Assembly: GCF_020169515.1 (NCBI RefSeq)
Contig: NZ_JAHMHW010000001.1
Span: 186,001 to 250,000, forward strand
Source: Paenibacillus vietnamensis
Lineage (GTDB): Bacteria > Bacillota > Bacilli > Paenibacillales > Paenibacillaceae
DNA length: 64,000 bases
Reading direction: 5' to 3'
Part shown: piece after piece, positions 15,032 to 25,416 of the stretch
How the letters are laid out: the number at the start of each line of letters is the position of its first letter
Position numbering within the stretch: position 1 is the stretch's first letter
Program-made: the position numbers and the translations under genes
Notes under the pieces: generated by a model
What the model was told of the DNA's origin: nothing
Databases searched by the model: none
The model's input: only the letters and a program-made list of their open reading frames with translations

Positions 15032-15826
15032 TCAAATGACCCGAAATACCGGATTTACCGGAATAAAATGAACGGGCACCTCAGGGTACTCTTCCTGCAG
15101 CCGATGCGCCAGGGAGCGCATGCCGGGCTCTTCGCTCTCCGCATGCCCGATAACGATCAGCGATTTCGAAACGCCTTGCCAGGCGGAATCTCTTACATAT
15201 TCGGGAGTTTCCCACTCGGGCCCCTCTCCGCAAATGACCAGGTCGAGTCCTTTCTCGCGGTAAAGCGGGATGGCATTGGCGCCGCCGCCTCTGTAGCCCA
15301 CCAGAATGCCGATGCGGCTGCAGAGCATTTCCGGGTCGCCCGCGATCCGGGCGTAAGGAATCGACAGCTTTTCCTTGACATAGGCCGCAATGTCCGCCAA
15401 ACGCCTTTCGGGCAGCCGAAGCACGGCAGCCGTCGGCAGCATTTCCTCGACGTCAGACTCCCATTTCAATCTTTGCAGCAAGCCGGTCATAATGATATCG
15501 GGCTCCAGCCTGTGGCAATAATCGTGATGCCGGTAAATGGCGATGCCGGATTCCCTGAGCGATTGTTCTTTGCGTCCATACACCGGATCGCCGGTCAGCA
15601 GCCCTTCGGTCATCCGATGGCTGTAGAAGGGAGCCTCATGGGAAATCAGCAAATTCACTCCCATGGAGACGGCTTGTTCGATGACCTGGTGCGTAGCCAT
15701 AAACGTCGTCGCGATCCCGCGCACCTCGGCTTCGGGATCGCCGGGCGCAAGCACGTCGACCGTATCCCCGATCGGCTGGACGGATGAGCGCAGCCGATCG
15801 ATCACTTGTTTGATTGTCAGAGTCAT
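15032..15826 (-). CDS. NIF3-like dinuclear metal-centre protein (DUF34)
   Basis: The 264-residue protein has the NIF3/YqfO hallmarks: S-H-E-A-P-F-Y-S-H near residues 62-70 (metal ligands His and Glu), an internal H-H-D-Y-C-H segment, and the C-terminal G-H-A-E-S-E motif that supplies more metal ligands. It is shorter than the YqfO type, which has an inserted domain. The family binds two metal ions and has been linked to hydrolysis of cyclic or misfolded metabolites; the true substrate is unknown. An AAAGGAAG site precedes the ATG. Pairing with a polyol dehydrogenase rather than with sigA/trmK, its usual company in Bacillus, is unusual. Confidence 0.88.
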   Translation of the reverse strand: MTLTIKQVIDRLRSSVQPIGDTVDVLAPGDPEAEVRGIATTFMATHQVIEQAVSMGVNLLISHEAPFYSHRMTEGLLTGDPVYGRKEQSLRESGIAIYRHHDYCHRLEPDIIMTGLLQRLKWESDVEEMLPTAAVLRLPERRLADIAAYVKEKLSIPYARIAGDPEMLCSRIGILVGYRGGGANAIPLYREKGLDLVICGEGPEWETPEYVRDSAWQGVSKSLIVIGHAESEEPGMRSLAHRLQEEYPEVPVHFIPVNPVFRVI

Positions 15827-16015
15827 TTCTTTCTTCCTTTCCGCCGCGGCGAATTCGTCCGCCTACTCTATTCACTTCGATGCTCGGGCTTATAATCCTT
15901 GTTTTATCGCGCCGCCCTTAAATAATGGCGATCAGTTTCAAATTGTAGATTGAATTGATTCGAAATTATCGGTAGAATCCACGTATTGCGGAATGGATTC
16001 AGCCGATCGATTGGG

Positions 16016-16021
16016 TATAAT
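16016..16021 (+). promoter_or_regulatory. Probable -10 box for the AraC regulator
   Basis: A perfect TATAAT lies 42 bases before the start codon. The best -35 (TGGATT at 15994) is weak, as often in regulated promoters. Confidence 0.4.
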
Positions 16022-16062
16022 GTAGATCAGGCAACGAGACTAGATTTAATGGGGGAGAGGTT

Positions 16063-18306
16063 ATGTTGCGAAACCGATTCAGGTTCGGCAAGAGCATAAC
16101 GAATAAATGGTTAATTTCATATGCAGTCATTTTGCTTATTCCGGTTCTTGTAAGCTTAATTGTATATATGCAAACGACGCAAATCGTCAAATACGAAATT
16201 CAGCGGGCAAGCAGCGCGATGCTCAAGCAGGTGAAATTTATTGTGGACAGCGAGCTGAACCAGACGGAGAAGCTCGGAACGCAGCTGTCTATTCATACCG
16301 AAGTGCTCAAATTTTTGAAGCTGGACAAACAGAACGAGTCGGCCTATTCCTTTGATATTTATAAAACGGAGCAGGAGCTCGGCAAATATAAATCCGCGAA
16401 CGATTTTATCAACGGCATCTACATTTATTCCGCAAAGCTGGATAAAGTGCTCACGAACGAGACGTATGCGGACAGCAAGCTGTTTTATTCAATGAATCAT
16501 AAGTCCGAAACCTACACGTACGAACAATGGCTGTCGGATATGCGGAATCAGAAATTGAACAAATACCAGTGGATACCGATGCTCGAATACGATAAATTCG
16601 ACAAAACCGTCGTTTACACAAAACCTCTGGCGGGGATGACGGGGGGCGTCGTGAACGGTACGCTGGTGATGCCGCTGAACGGCAACAAAATTCAGCATTT
16701 GCTCGAGAACGTCGACTGGGTGAATAAAGGGAAGGTATATATTGTGGACGATCAGAACCAGGTGCTGTTTCATAACAGCGGCGGGACGGGCTCTGCCGTG
16801 TCCTACGAAGAGCTGCTGAACGACAGAAACAGCATGGTTGCGTCCATCGATTCGGACAATACGAGCTGGCGATATGTAAGCGTATTTCCTTCTGATGTTT
16901 TCTGGGAGAAAGCCAGAGAAATCCGGATGATGAATCTGATCGGATTGCTGGTCTGCTGCTTGATCGGCGGCGGGGTCATGACGTATTTCGCCCGCAGGAA
17001 CTATAATCCGGTGCGCGAGTTGGTGAGCATTTTTCCCGCGGGCCGCGAGGGCAGCAAAGAGGAAATGGACGAATACGCGTTCATCCGTCAAAGCGTCATG
17101 ACCGCGATCCGGGAGAAGAACGATATGAGCAGCCACCAGTCGCGGCAGCTGCGCGTGCTTCAGAGCTATTATTTGGGCAAGCTGCTGAAGGGGCAGACGG
17201 AGCAGGCGACATCGGTAGAGGAAGCGGCCAGCATCCACCGGATGGACTGGCAGTCGGAGCATTTTGCGGTGCTTCTCTTTTACCTCGATCCGTCTGAGAA
17301 AAAGGAGCTGCCGCTGTCGCTGTCCCAATTTATCGTCTCCAATATCGTGAAGGATCTCATCGACCGGAGCCATAATGTGCATTTTACGGATGTAGACGGA
17401 CTGCTCGCGGCAATCGTCAATATTCATCCGGATCGGATGGATACGTGGAAGGAAGAGACCGAAGAGGCGATTTCGGAGGCTCACGAGTTTATTGAGCAGC
17501 GTTACGGACTGACGTTCTCCGTATCGGGAAGCGACAGGAACGACTCTCTGGAGGGGATTCACAAGGCGTTTTTGCAAGCGCTTGAAGCCCAGGAATACCG
17601 GGTCATGCTGGACGAGAAGTTCGTCTGGTACGGCGATATCAAGCTGGACGAAACCGACTATTATTATTCGATCAATGAGGAGCTCGTGCTCCATAACATT
17701 ATTAAAAGCGGGGATTTCGAGAAGGCATCCGAGATGGTAGACCACATGATCGGCCAAATTTTTAACCGGCAGGCATCGATTGAGATGGTCAAATGTTTCC
17801 TGATCGACCTGGCGAGCACGATGATGAAGATGGTGCCGCAGGAGGCCCAAACGAATGCGCTGTGGGAGGAACGGCGGCCGGTCAAGCGGCTGCTGTCCTG
17901 CACGACCCGAAGCGAATTCAGGCAGGAGCTGATGGAGATTCTTCTGGCGGTGTGCGAGCTGGTGAACGAAAAGCTGTCGGCCGCATCCCATTCGCGGCTT
18001 GGAGAGCAAGTCGAAGAATATGTGAAGAAGCACTATGCCGATATCAATCTCAGCGTTTCTTTGATCGGATCGCATTTCGGCATTACGCCGCAATACGTTT
18101 CCAAGCTGTTTAAAGAGCATGCCGGAGAAGGGCTTCACGAATTTATAAGCAAAACCCGCGTCGGCGAGGCCAAACAGCTTCTGGACACCGGCGCTTCGAT
18201 TGACGAGACGGCGCTCAAGGTCGGGTTCTCCAGCAGCAGCGCATTCATCCGGGTATTCAAAAAATACGAGGGCATTACGCCCGGCAAATATAAAACAATC
18301 CAATAA
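16063..18306 (+). CDS. AraC-family regulator with membrane-spanning sensor region
   Basis: The 747-residue protein has an N-terminal membrane helix (residues about 18-38), an extracytoplasmic Cache-like region, a second helix near residues 293-312, a cytoplasmic middle region, and an AraC helix-turn-helix pair in the last 100 residues ending with A-F-I-R-V-F-K-K-Y-E-G-I-T-P-G-K-Y. This layout is the usual Paenibacillus regulator placed just upstream of LplA-type sugar import operons. It likely senses an extracellular sugar or a loaded binding protein and activates the operon beginning at 18490. RBS GGGGGAGAGG precedes ATG 16063. Confidence 0.9.
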   Translation: MLRNRFRFGKSITNKWLISYAVILLIPVLVSLIVYMQTTQIVKYEIQRASSAMLKQVKFIVDSELNQTEKLGTQLSIHTEVLKFLKLDKQNESAYSFDIYKTEQELGKYKSANDFINGIYIYSAKLDKVLTNETYADSKLFYSMNHKSETYTYEQWLSDMRNQKLNKYQWIPMLEYDKFDKTVVYTKPLAGMTGGVVNGTLVMPLNGNKIQHLLENVDWVNKGKVYIVDDQNQVLFHNSGGTGSAVSYEELLNDRNSMVASIDSDNTSWRYVSVFPSDVFWEKAREIRMMNLIGLLVCCLIGGGVMTYFARRNYNPVRELVSIFPAGREGSKEEMDEYAFIRQSVMTAIREKNDMSSHQSRQLRVLQSYYLGKLLKGQTEQATSVEEAASIHRMDWQSEHFAVLLFYLDPSEKKELPLSLSQFIVSNIVKDLIDRSHNVHFTDVDGLLAAIVNIHPDRMDTWKEETEEAISEAHEFIEQRYGLTFSVSGSDRNDSLEGIHKAFLQALEAQEYRVMLDEKFVWYGDIKLDETDYYYSINEELVLHNIIKSGDFEKASEMVDHMIGQIFNRQASIEMVKCFLIDLASTMMKMVPQEAQTNALWEERRPVKRLLSCTTRSEFRQELMEILLAVCELVNEKLSAASHSRLGEQVEEYVKKHYADINLSVSLIGSHFGITPQYVSKLFKEHAGEGLHEFISKTRVGEAKQLLDTGASIDETALKVGFSSSSAFIRVFKKYEGITPGKYKTIQ

Positions 18307-18489
18307 TAGGCATGCCGCACGCGCCAGACGGCGTATAGACGATCAGATTCAAACGATCTATCGTCTATTTTACTTTTCGTAGACGGAGTTTCGATTTTGA
18401 GCATTGCCGCGGATGTGCCGATGACTTACATTGGGGTAGCGGCGCACCGAACGCTGACAATAGATAAATACGGAGGTCTGATTGTTACG

Positions 18490-20088
18490 ATGAAACGGTT
18501 GACGAAAAATAAGTTTCGGATGGCTTTAGTTTCGATAATGGCGATGTCGATTCTCGCTGCCGGCTGCAGCGATGCCGGCAAAGGTCAGAACGAACAGGAG
18601 CAAGCTCAGAACGCAGGCTCGAATCAGGAAGGCGCAGCTTTCTCCTATCCGATGAGCGGCAATGTCGAGCTTACCTATATGACGGAAGCGCTCGGCAGCG
18701 TTCCGGACCGGTTCCCGATCGACGACGAATACGAGAAGCGCACGGGGATCAAGATCAAGCATCTGGGCGGTACCCCGATGACGGATCAGAAGTTCAGCCT
18801 GCTGCTTGCCTCGAACGAGCTGCCGGATATTTTCCTGAACACTTGGCTGCAGTATCCGGGCGGACCGGAGAAAGCGGTCGAGCAAGGGTATATCCTAAAG
18901 CTGAACGACTATATCGACAAATACGCGCCGAACCTCAAGAAAGCGCTGGAAGAGAATCCGGAGATCGATAAAATGATCAAAACGGACGACGGCACGTATT
19001 ACGCCTTCCCGTTCATCCGCTCGGAAGCGGGACGCGTCTACGGCGGCCCGATCATCCGCAAGGACTGGCTGGACGAGCTCGGACTTGCCGTTCCGGAAAC
19101 GATCGACGAATGGTATACGGTGCTGAAAGCGTTCAAGGAGAAGAAAAACGCCGCAGCTCCCGTAACGTTCCGGACGATGTTCCTGGGCGAGCGCACTGGC
19201 GGCTTCGCCGGCGCCTTCGGCGTCATGGGCAACTTCTATGTGAACGACGGCAAGGTCGTGTACGGTTATTTGGAGCCGAAGTATAAGGAATATTTGGCTT
19301 TGATGAACAAGTGGTACAAGGAAGGTCTGATCGATAAGGACTTCGCTTCGATCGACGCGGCGACGGTCGACAAAAAAATGAGCTCGGACGTAAGCGGCGC
19401 CACCTTCGGCTGGCAGTTCTATATCGAGAAATACAATTCGGCCGCGCAAGCGGCGGATCCGAACGCCAATTTCGTTGCGGCTCCGTATCCGACGCTTGTA
19501 AAAGGAACGAAGCCGGAATTCGGCCAGCTTGATAACGCCTATGCAGGTACAAGCTCCGCCGCGATTTCTGCGAATACAAAAAACATCGAAGCCGCAATGC
19601 GCTGGCTGGATTACGCCTACACCGAAGAAGGCAGCATGCTGAACACGTTCGGCATCGAGGGAACGACTTACGAGCTGAAGGACGGCAAGCCGGTTTACAC
19701 CGATCTGGTCGTCAAAAATCCGGACGGTCTCGGCAGCGACCAGGTCATGATGCAGTATGCGCATGGAACGAACTTCCCGATGATTCAACGGGACAACAAC
19801 CTTCCGGCGAAATATCCGCAAACGGCGGAAGCGCTTGACATCTGGAAAAATACGAATCACGAAAGCCATCTTCTGCCTCCTGTTACGCCTACGGCGGAGG
19901 AAGCGGACGAGCTCGCAAGCATTATGAACGACGTTAATGCGCTCGTCAAGGAAGCGGAACTGAAAATGATGATCGGCACGGAGCCTGTGGACGCTTACGA
20001 CAAATACGTTGAGCAGCTAAAAAGGCTCGGAATCGAGCGTGCGCTCGAAATCCAGCAAGCGGCTTACGATCGTTATTTGAAGCGCTAA
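18490..20088 (+). CDS. Oligosaccharide-binding lipoprotein (LplA-type)
   Basis: ATG 18490 begins a clear lipoprotein signal (K-R-L-T-K-N-K, hydrophobic core, lipobox A-A-G-C with Cys26); the longer open frame from 18397 has no signal-like N-terminus. GGAGG at 18472 is somewhat far (13 bases). The mature 507 residues form a family-1 extracellular solute-binding protein of the large LplA/YtcQ type. It is the first gene of an import-and-degradation operon with two permeases, GH2 and GH67, so xylo-oligosaccharides decorated with glucuronate are the likely ligand. Ligand choice is inferred from the GH67 enzyme only. Confidence 0.88.
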   Translation: MKRLTKNKFRMALVSIMAMSILAAGCSDAGKGQNEQEQAQNAGSNQEGAAFSYPMSGNVELTYMTEALGSVPDRFPIDDEYEKRTGIKIKHLGGTPMTDQKFSLLLASNELPDIFLNTWLQYPGGPEKAVEQGYILKLNDYIDKYAPNLKKALEENPEIDKMIKTDDGTYYAFPFIRSEAGRVYGGPIIRKDWLDELGLAVPETIDEWYTVLKAFKEKKNAAAPVTFRTMFLGERTGGFAGAFGVMGNFYVNDGKVVYGYLEPKYKEYLALMNKWYKEGLIDKDFASIDAATVDKKMSSDVSGATFGWQFYIEKYNSAAQAADPNANFVAAPYPTLVKGTKPEFGQLDNAYAGTSSAAISANTKNIEAAMRWLDYAYTEEGSMLNTFGIEGTTYELKDGKPVYTDLVVKNPDGLGSDQVMMQYAHGTNFPMIQRDNNLPAKYPQTAEALDIWKNTNHESHLLPPVTPTAEEADELASIMNDVNALVKEAELKMMIGTEPVDAYDKYVEQLKRLGIERALEIQQAAYDRYLKR

Positions 20089-20103
20089 TCCGAATCCGTC
20101 TGA

Positions 20104-20136
20104 CAACCGCCGCTTGCCATACGCAGGCGGCGGTTG
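20104..20136 (+). other. Intercistronic hairpin after the binding-protein gene
   Basis: A perfect 10-bp GC-rich stem (20104-20113 with 20127-20136) without a T run lies between the binding protein and the first permease. Such elements usually stabilise the upstream mRNA so that the binding protein is made in excess. Confidence 0.7.
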
Positions 20137-20177
20137 CTTCAACACGGCCAAAAACGGCATTGAAGGAGGGACATTAG

Positions 20178-21086
20178 ATGTCCGAGACCCGATTGGGTAA
20201 AGATTTGATACGAAATAAATGGCTGTACCTCATGATACTGCCCGTTCTCGTCTATTACGTCATGTTCCATTATGTCCCGATGTACGGGGCGATTATCGCA
20301 TTCAAGCAGTACGTGCCCTCCAAGGGGATTTGGGGGAGCGAATGGATCGGCTTCGAAAACTTTCAGGATTTTTTCTCGAGCATTTATTTTTTCAGGGTGA
20401 TCAAGAACACGGTTTTGCTGAGTCTGTATAACCTGCTGTTCGGGTTTCCGGCGCCGATTATACTCGCACTGCTGCTGAACGAGCTGAAAAGCTCGGTGTT
20501 CCGCCGCATTACCCAGACGATTACGTATATGCCACACTTCATTACGCTTGTTGTCGTCGCCGGGATCATTCGTTACTTTACGCTTTCGGACGGTTTGATC
20601 AATGATGTCATCGCCTTTTTCGGCGGGGAGCGGATCGCCTTCCTCCAGCAGCCGGAATCGTTCAGAGCGATTTACGTCATCAGCGAAATCTGGCAGCAGA
20701 TCGGCTGGGGCACGATCATTTATTTGGCGGCCATTTCGGGCATCGACCAGCAGCAGTATGAAGCCGCCAAAATAGACGGTGCGACGAAGCTCCGGCAAAT
20801 CTGGCATATTACGCTGCCGGGCATTTTGCCTACGGTCATGATCATGCTTATTCTTGCGCTCGGAAATCTGATGAACGTCGGCTTTGAGAAGATCATTTTG
20901 CTTTACAGCGCCAGCATTTATGAAACGGCGGATGTTATTTCGACCTATGTTTACCGCAAAGGCATTTTGGAATTCGATTACGGCTACAGCACCGCGGTAG
21001 GGGTATTCAACTCCGTCATCAACTTCGGCATCCTGCTGCTGGCCAACTATTTCAGTAAACGTGTAAGTCAGAACAGCTTATGGTAA
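20178..21086 (+). CDS. Sugar ABC transporter permease (LplB-type)
   Basis: This 302-residue protein has six membrane helices and the ABC-permease EAA loop E-A-A-K-I-D-G-A-T near residue 194. The N-terminus (L-I-L-P-V-L-V-Y-Y-like and Y-V-P-M-Y-G) is characteristic of the LplB/YtcP-partner branch. RBS GAAGGAGGG precedes ATG 20178. It would pair with the next permease, while the energising ATPase must come from elsewhere, as with MsmX in Bacillus. Confidence 0.93.
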   Translation: MSETRLGKDLIRNKWLYLMILPVLVYYVMFHYVPMYGAIIAFKQYVPSKGIWGSEWIGFENFQDFFSSIYFFRVIKNTVLLSLYNLLFGFPAPIILALLLNELKSSVFRRITQTITYMPHFITLVVVAGIIRYFTLSDGLINDVIAFFGGERIAFLQQPESFRAIYVISEIWQQIGWGTIIYLAAISGIDQQQYEAAKIDGATKLRQIWHITLPGILPTVMIMLILALGNLMNVGFEKIILLYSASIYETADVISTYVYRKGILEFDYGYSTAVGVFNSVINFGILLLANYFSKRVSQNSLW

Positions 21087-21099
21087 GGAGTCGAGTACG

Positions 21100-21978
21100 T
21101 TGAACAAAACATCTGTAGGTGAACGACTTTTCGATTGGACGAATATGGCCGTTATGACGGTGCTGATCGTCGCGACGCTTTATCCGATGCTGTATATTTT
21201 GTTCTCCTCGCTTAGCGACGGCAACCGGTTAATCTCGTTCGACGGCATCCTGCTATGGCCACAGGGGTTCTCGTTGGACGGCTATAAGGCGGTATTCAGC
21301 AACGCGACGTTCCTGCAAGCGTTCAAAAACACCTTTTTTGTCCTCATCGTGGGCTTGACCGTGAATCTGTCTCTTACGGCGTTTGGCGCCTATTTCCTTT
21401 CCCGGGACGGGGTGCTGCTAGGCAAGCCGATCATGTTTATGATCGTATTCACGATGTTTTTCCAGGGTGGACTCGTTCCTTTTTATCTGATCGTCAAAGA
21501 ATACGGGCTGCTGAATTCGTTATGGGCGCTTATTTTGCCGTCGGCGGTCAGCACGTTCAATTTGATCATCATGCGCACGTACTTTCAGTCGATTCCGAAG
21601 GAGCTGGAAGAATCCGCTTTCCTGGACGGCGCCGGTCATTATAAAATATTGTTTAGCGTTTTCATTCCGCTGTCGATGCCCGTTATCGCGGTCATGATCC
21701 TGTATTACGGCGTCGGACACTGGAACAGCTGGTTTAGCGCCATGATTTTCCTGAGGGATCAGGAGCTGTTCCCGGTTCAGCTTGTCGTCCGGAATATTTT
21801 GCTGGAGAACGACAATGCGAATATGATCGGCACATCGACGCTGCAGCACAGCCAAAGCGTGGCGGAAACGTTAAAATATGCGGCCATTATGGTGACGACG
21901 GCACCGATTCTGCTGCTGTACCCTTTCCTGCAAAAATATTTCGTAAAGGGCGTCATGGTAGGGGCTTTGAAAGGATGA
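21100..21978 (+). CDS. Sugar ABC transporter permease (LplC-type)
   Basis: The 292-residue second permease has six helices and an EAA-type loop E-L-E-E-S-A-F-L-D-G-A near residue 169. The C-terminus F-V-K-G-V-M-V-G-A-L-K-G is the usual ending of LplC/YtcP proteins. It starts with TTG 21100, about ten bases after AAGGAG, and ends eight bases before the GH2 gene, so all are one transcript. Confidence 0.93.
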   Translation: MNKTSVGERLFDWTNMAVMTVLIVATLYPMLYILFSSLSDGNRLISFDGILLWPQGFSLDGYKAVFSNATFLQAFKNTFFVLIVGLTVNLSLTAFGAYFLSRDGVLLGKPIMFMIVFTMFFQGGLVPFYLIVKEYGLLNSLWALILPSAVSTFNLIIMRTYFQSIPKELEESAFLDGAGHYKILFSVFIPLSMPVIAVMILYYGVGHWNSWFSAMIFLRDQELFPVQLVVRNILLENDNANMIGTSTLQHSQSVAETLKYAAIMVTTAPILLLYPFLQKYFVKGVMVGALKG

Positions 21979-21985
21979 TGCGGGC

Positions 21986-24900
21986 ATGAACAAGAAAACA
22001 TTGTTTAACGGCGGCTGGGAATTTGCCAAGAGCGGTCTGGAGGCGGCGGACAGCAAGGCATTGACGTTCGAAAAGGTCGATCTTCCTCATGACTGGCTTA
22101 TTTATGACACCTTGAATCTTTACGAGAACAGCATCGGCTGGTACCGGAAAAGATTTACGCATGCGCTTAACGGCGGGCAGCTTCTGCTCTGCTTCGACGG
22201 GGTGTATATGGATTCCACCCTTTATGTGAACGATCGGTACATCGGAGAATGGAAATACGGCTATTCCTCCTTCGAGCATGACATTACAAGCGCGGTCCGG
22301 GACGGGGAAAACGAAATTTTGCTGAAGGTCGTGCACAAGAGCCCGAACAGCAGATGGTATTCGGGCGCGGGGATTTACCGCAGCGTGTGGCTGAAAGCAA
22401 GAGACCGCAATCATATCGCGACGGACGGCATTTATGTCAGCACGAAAAAGGAAGAGGACGGCTGGAAGGTTGAAATCGAGACGGAGCTGAGCCTTGAGCA
22501 TGACGTTCATCTGGCTCATACAATTCTGTACAAGGACCAAGTTGTTGCCTTAACTGCCGCTCGTGTCGAAGCGGACGGCGGCCCGGTAACGAAGCATCGT
22601 CAGACGCTCACCGTGCACAATCCGCTGCTGTGGCATCCGGACCATCCGGAGCTTTACCGGCTCGTGACCGAACTGCGCAAGGATTCGGAGGACGGAGACG
22701 TCATCGAAGCTGACGCACAAACGATCGGCTTCCGCGAGATCGTGCTGCATCCCGACCGCGGCTTCCTGCTGAACGGGCAAAAAATGAAGCTGAACGGGGT
22801 TTGCGAGCATCACGACTTGGGAGCGCTCGGTGCCGCGTTTAACAAAGAGGCGCTGAGAAGAAGGTTCGTTATTTTGAAAGAGATGGGCGTAAACGCCATT
22901 CGAACGGCGCATAACATGCCCGCCAAGGAATTGATGGATTTGGCGGACGAGATGGGCATGCTGGTCGTCTCGGAAGCTTTCGACATGTGGGAAAGGCCAA
23001 AAACGGCGTACGATTACGCAAGATTTTTTAAGGAATGGGCTCCGGCCGACGTGAAAAGCTGGGTCAAGCGGGACCGGAATCATCCGAGCCTGCTGATGTG
23101 GAGCATCGGAAACGAAATTTATGACACGCATGCGGATGCCAGAGGGCAAGACATTACGAAAATGCTGATGGATGAAGTGTTGAAATACGATCCGAATGAA
23201 AATGCCAGAATAACGATCGGTTCGAACTATATGCCATGGGAAAACGCGCAGCAGTGCGCGGATATCGTCAAGGTGGCGGGCTATAATTACGCTGAAAAAT
23301 ATTACCGCAAGCATCATGAGGAGCATCCGGACTGGGTCATTTACGGAAGCGAGACGGCTTCGGTCGTGCAGAGCAGGGGCATTTACCGTTTTCCGTTCGA
23401 AAAATCGATTTTAGCGGATGACGACGAGCAGTGCTCCGCATTAGGCAACAGCTCGACGAGCTGGGGGGCGAAGTCTGCGGAAGCGTGCATCATCGCGGAA
23501 CGGGATACGCCGTTCTCCCTCGGTCAATTTATATGGACCGGCTTCGATTATATCGGCGAGCCTACGCCTTATCATACGAAAAACTCTTATTTCGGACAGA
23601 TCGATACGGCTACGTTCAAGAAGGATTCCTATTACGTCTATAAGGCGGCCTGGACGGATTACAGAACCGAGCCGATGGTTCATATTTTCCCTTATTGGGA
23701 CTTTAACAAAGGCCAGACGATCGATGTGCGGGTATGCTCGAACGCGCCGAAAATCGAATTGCTGTTCAACGGCGTTTCGCTTGGCGTGCGCGACATCGAT
23801 CACCTGCACGGGACGGAGCTTTCCGGCTGGTGGAAGCTTCCTTATGAAGAGGGAGAATTAAAGGCGTTCGCCTATGACGAAGCAGGACGAGTCATTGCGC
23901 AGGATGTGCGGAGATCGTTTGGCGACGCGAAGAGGATTTGCCTGCAGGCGGACAAGAACGATCTGACCGCCAACGGGGAGGACCTGCTGTTCGTCGAAAT
24001 TACGATGGAGGACGAAGCCGGCAATCCGGTAGAGAACGCGAATAACCGTGTACGCGTGGACGTTACCGGCGCAGGCCGGCTGCTTGGCCTGGATAACGGC
24101 GACAGCACGGATTACGATCCGTATAAGGGCGTGAGCAGAAGGCTGTTCAGCGGCAAGCTGATGGCGATCGTCGGGGCAACGCTTACGCCTGGCAAGCTGC
24201 GCATCGAGGTGACTTCTTCCGGCATGGGAAGCCGGACGCTGGAGCTCGAGGCGCGGCCGTCGGAGGTGACGGCTTTGGATGGAATATCCGCAGCAGCTAG
24301 AAACGAAGACCTGCCTTGCGTGACGGGAAGCCTTGATGAAATCCCCCTCCGCAAAATCGAGATCATCAGCGATTCGGGGCAGTCGTTCGATCCGTCGAGA
24401 AAGGAGATTGCCGTCCGGGCCAAGTTATGGCCGGCAAATACTTCTTATCAGGAAGTGGAATGGAGCGCCGTGAACGATACCGGCATCGTGTCGAGCATCG
24501 CCAAGGTAGAGGCGTCCGGACTTGAGGCCAAGATTACGGCACTCGGCGACGGAGAATTCCGGATTCGCTGTACAAGCAAAAACGGCACCGGCAAGACGAA
24601 GCTGATCTCCCAGCTGGAATTTACGGCCGAAGGCCTTGGCACGGCTTACAAGAATCCGTACGGCTTTATTTCCGCCGGTCTTTACGATTACAGCAAAGGG
24701 GAAGTCGGGAACGGGAACGAACGGGGAGTCGCGACGAGCAGGGACGGCGAAACGCAGGTCGGCTTCCGCGACATCGACTTCGGCCCGTACGGCTCCGATC
24801 TCCTTACGCTGCCGATCTTCGCTTTGACGAGCGAGCCGTATTCGCTGCAAATTTGGGAAGGAATGCCGGACGAGGAAGGCAGCGAATTGCTTGCCGACGT

Positions 24901-25408
24901 TATCTACCAAAAGGAATCCAGATGGAACGTTTACCAGGAGGAGACGTACCGCCTGTCCAGAAAGCTTCGCGGCATCACTTCGATCTGCTTTGTCCTTCAA
25001 AAGAAGGTGCATATTAAAGGCTTCACGTTCCAGTCTCAGAACAGAGCCCTCGAGCGCAACGACGCCGCGGATTGCGACCGCATCTACGGGGATACGTTTG
25101 CGATCCGGGACAGCCGCGTTGAAGGAATCGGAAATAACGTTTCGTTAGTGTTCGATCAGCTGGATTTTGCGGGCGTGGGCGCAACGAAACTTGTCGTGTG
25201 CGGCCGTTCGCCGATCGATAAGAATACGATCCATATCCGGTTCGCGAACCAGGACGGCGAGAGCAATCAGCTTCTGGAATTTACGCAATCGGACGGATAT
25301 GAAGAGCGGGTATTCAGCCTGGAGAAAGTGGAGGGCATTCAAAACGTAACCTTCATCTTCCTGCCGGGAAGTAATTTTGACTTCGGTTGGTTCCGATTTG
25401 AAAGGTAG
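21986..25408 (+). CDS. Large intracellular glycoside hydrolase family 2 enzyme
   Basis: The 1140-residue protein has the GH2 order: sugar-binding domain, immunoglobulin-like domain, then a TIM barrel with acid/base Glu377 in W-S-I-G-N-E and the likely nucleophile Glu456 in Y-G-S-E-T. After the barrel comes a DUF4982-like domain starting near M-V-H-I-F-P-Y-W, one or two further beta-sandwich domains and a C-terminal carbohydrate-binding-module-like region (last 270 residues). There is no signal peptide. The family includes beta-galactosidase, beta-glucuronidase and beta-mannosidase. Since it shares an operon with an alpha-glucuronidase, a role in trimming imported plant hemicellulose oligosaccharides is inferred; exact specificity is not readable. 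Confidence 0.9.
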   Translation: MNKKTLFNGGWEFAKSGLEAADSKALTFEKVDLPHDWLIYDTLNLYENSIGWYRKRFTHALNGGQLLLCFDGVYMDSTLYVNDRYIGEWKYGYSSFEHDITSAVRDGENEILLKVVHKSPNSRWYSGAGIYRSVWLKARDRNHIATDGIYVSTKKEEDGWKVEIETELSLEHDVHLAHTILYKDQVVALTAARVEADGGPVTKHRQTLTVHNPLLWHPDHPELYRLVTELRKDSEDGDVIEADAQTIGFREIVLHPDRGFLLNGQKMKLNGVCEHHDLGALGAAFNKEALRRRFVILKEMGVNAIRTAHNMPAKELMDLADEMGMLVVSEAFDMWERPKTAYDYARFFKEWAPADVKSWVKRDRNHPSLLMWSIGNEIYDTHADARGQDITKMLMDEVLKYDPNENARITIGSNYMPWENAQQCADIVKVAGYNYAEKYYRKHHEEHPDWVIYGSETASVVQSRGIYRFPFEKSILADDDEQCSALGNSSTSWGAKSAEACIIAERDTPFSLGQFIWTGFDYIGEPTPYHTKNSYFGQIDTATFKKDSYYVYKAAWTDYRTEPMVHIFPYWDFNKGQTIDVRVCSNAPKIELLFNGVSLGVRDIDHLHGTELSGWWKLPYEEGELKAFAYDEAGRVIAQDVRRSFGDAKRICLQADKNDLTANGEDLLFVEITMEDEAGNPVENANNRVRVDVTGAGRLLGLDNGDSTDYDPYKGVSRRLFSGKLMAIVGATLTPGKLRIEVTSSGMGSRTLELEARPSEVTALDGISAAARNEDLPCVTGSLDEIPLRKIEIISDSGQSFDPSRKEIAVRAKLWPANTSYQEVEWSAVNDTGIVSSIAKVEASGLEAKITALGDGEFRIRCTSKNGTGKTKLISQLEFTAEGLGTAYKNPYGFISAGLYDYSKGEVGNGNERGVATSRDGETQVGFRDIDFGPYGSDLLTLPIFALTSEPYSLQIWEGMPDEEGSELLADVIYQKESRWNVYQEETYRLSRKLRGITSICFVLQKKVHIKGFTFQSQNRALERNDAADCDRIYGDTFAIRDSRVEGIGNNVSLVFDQLDFAGVGATKLVVCGRSPIDKNTIHIRFANQDGESNQLLEFTQSDGYEERVFSLEKVEGIQNVTFIFLPGSNFDFGWFRFER

Positions 25409-25416
25409 GAGAGAAA

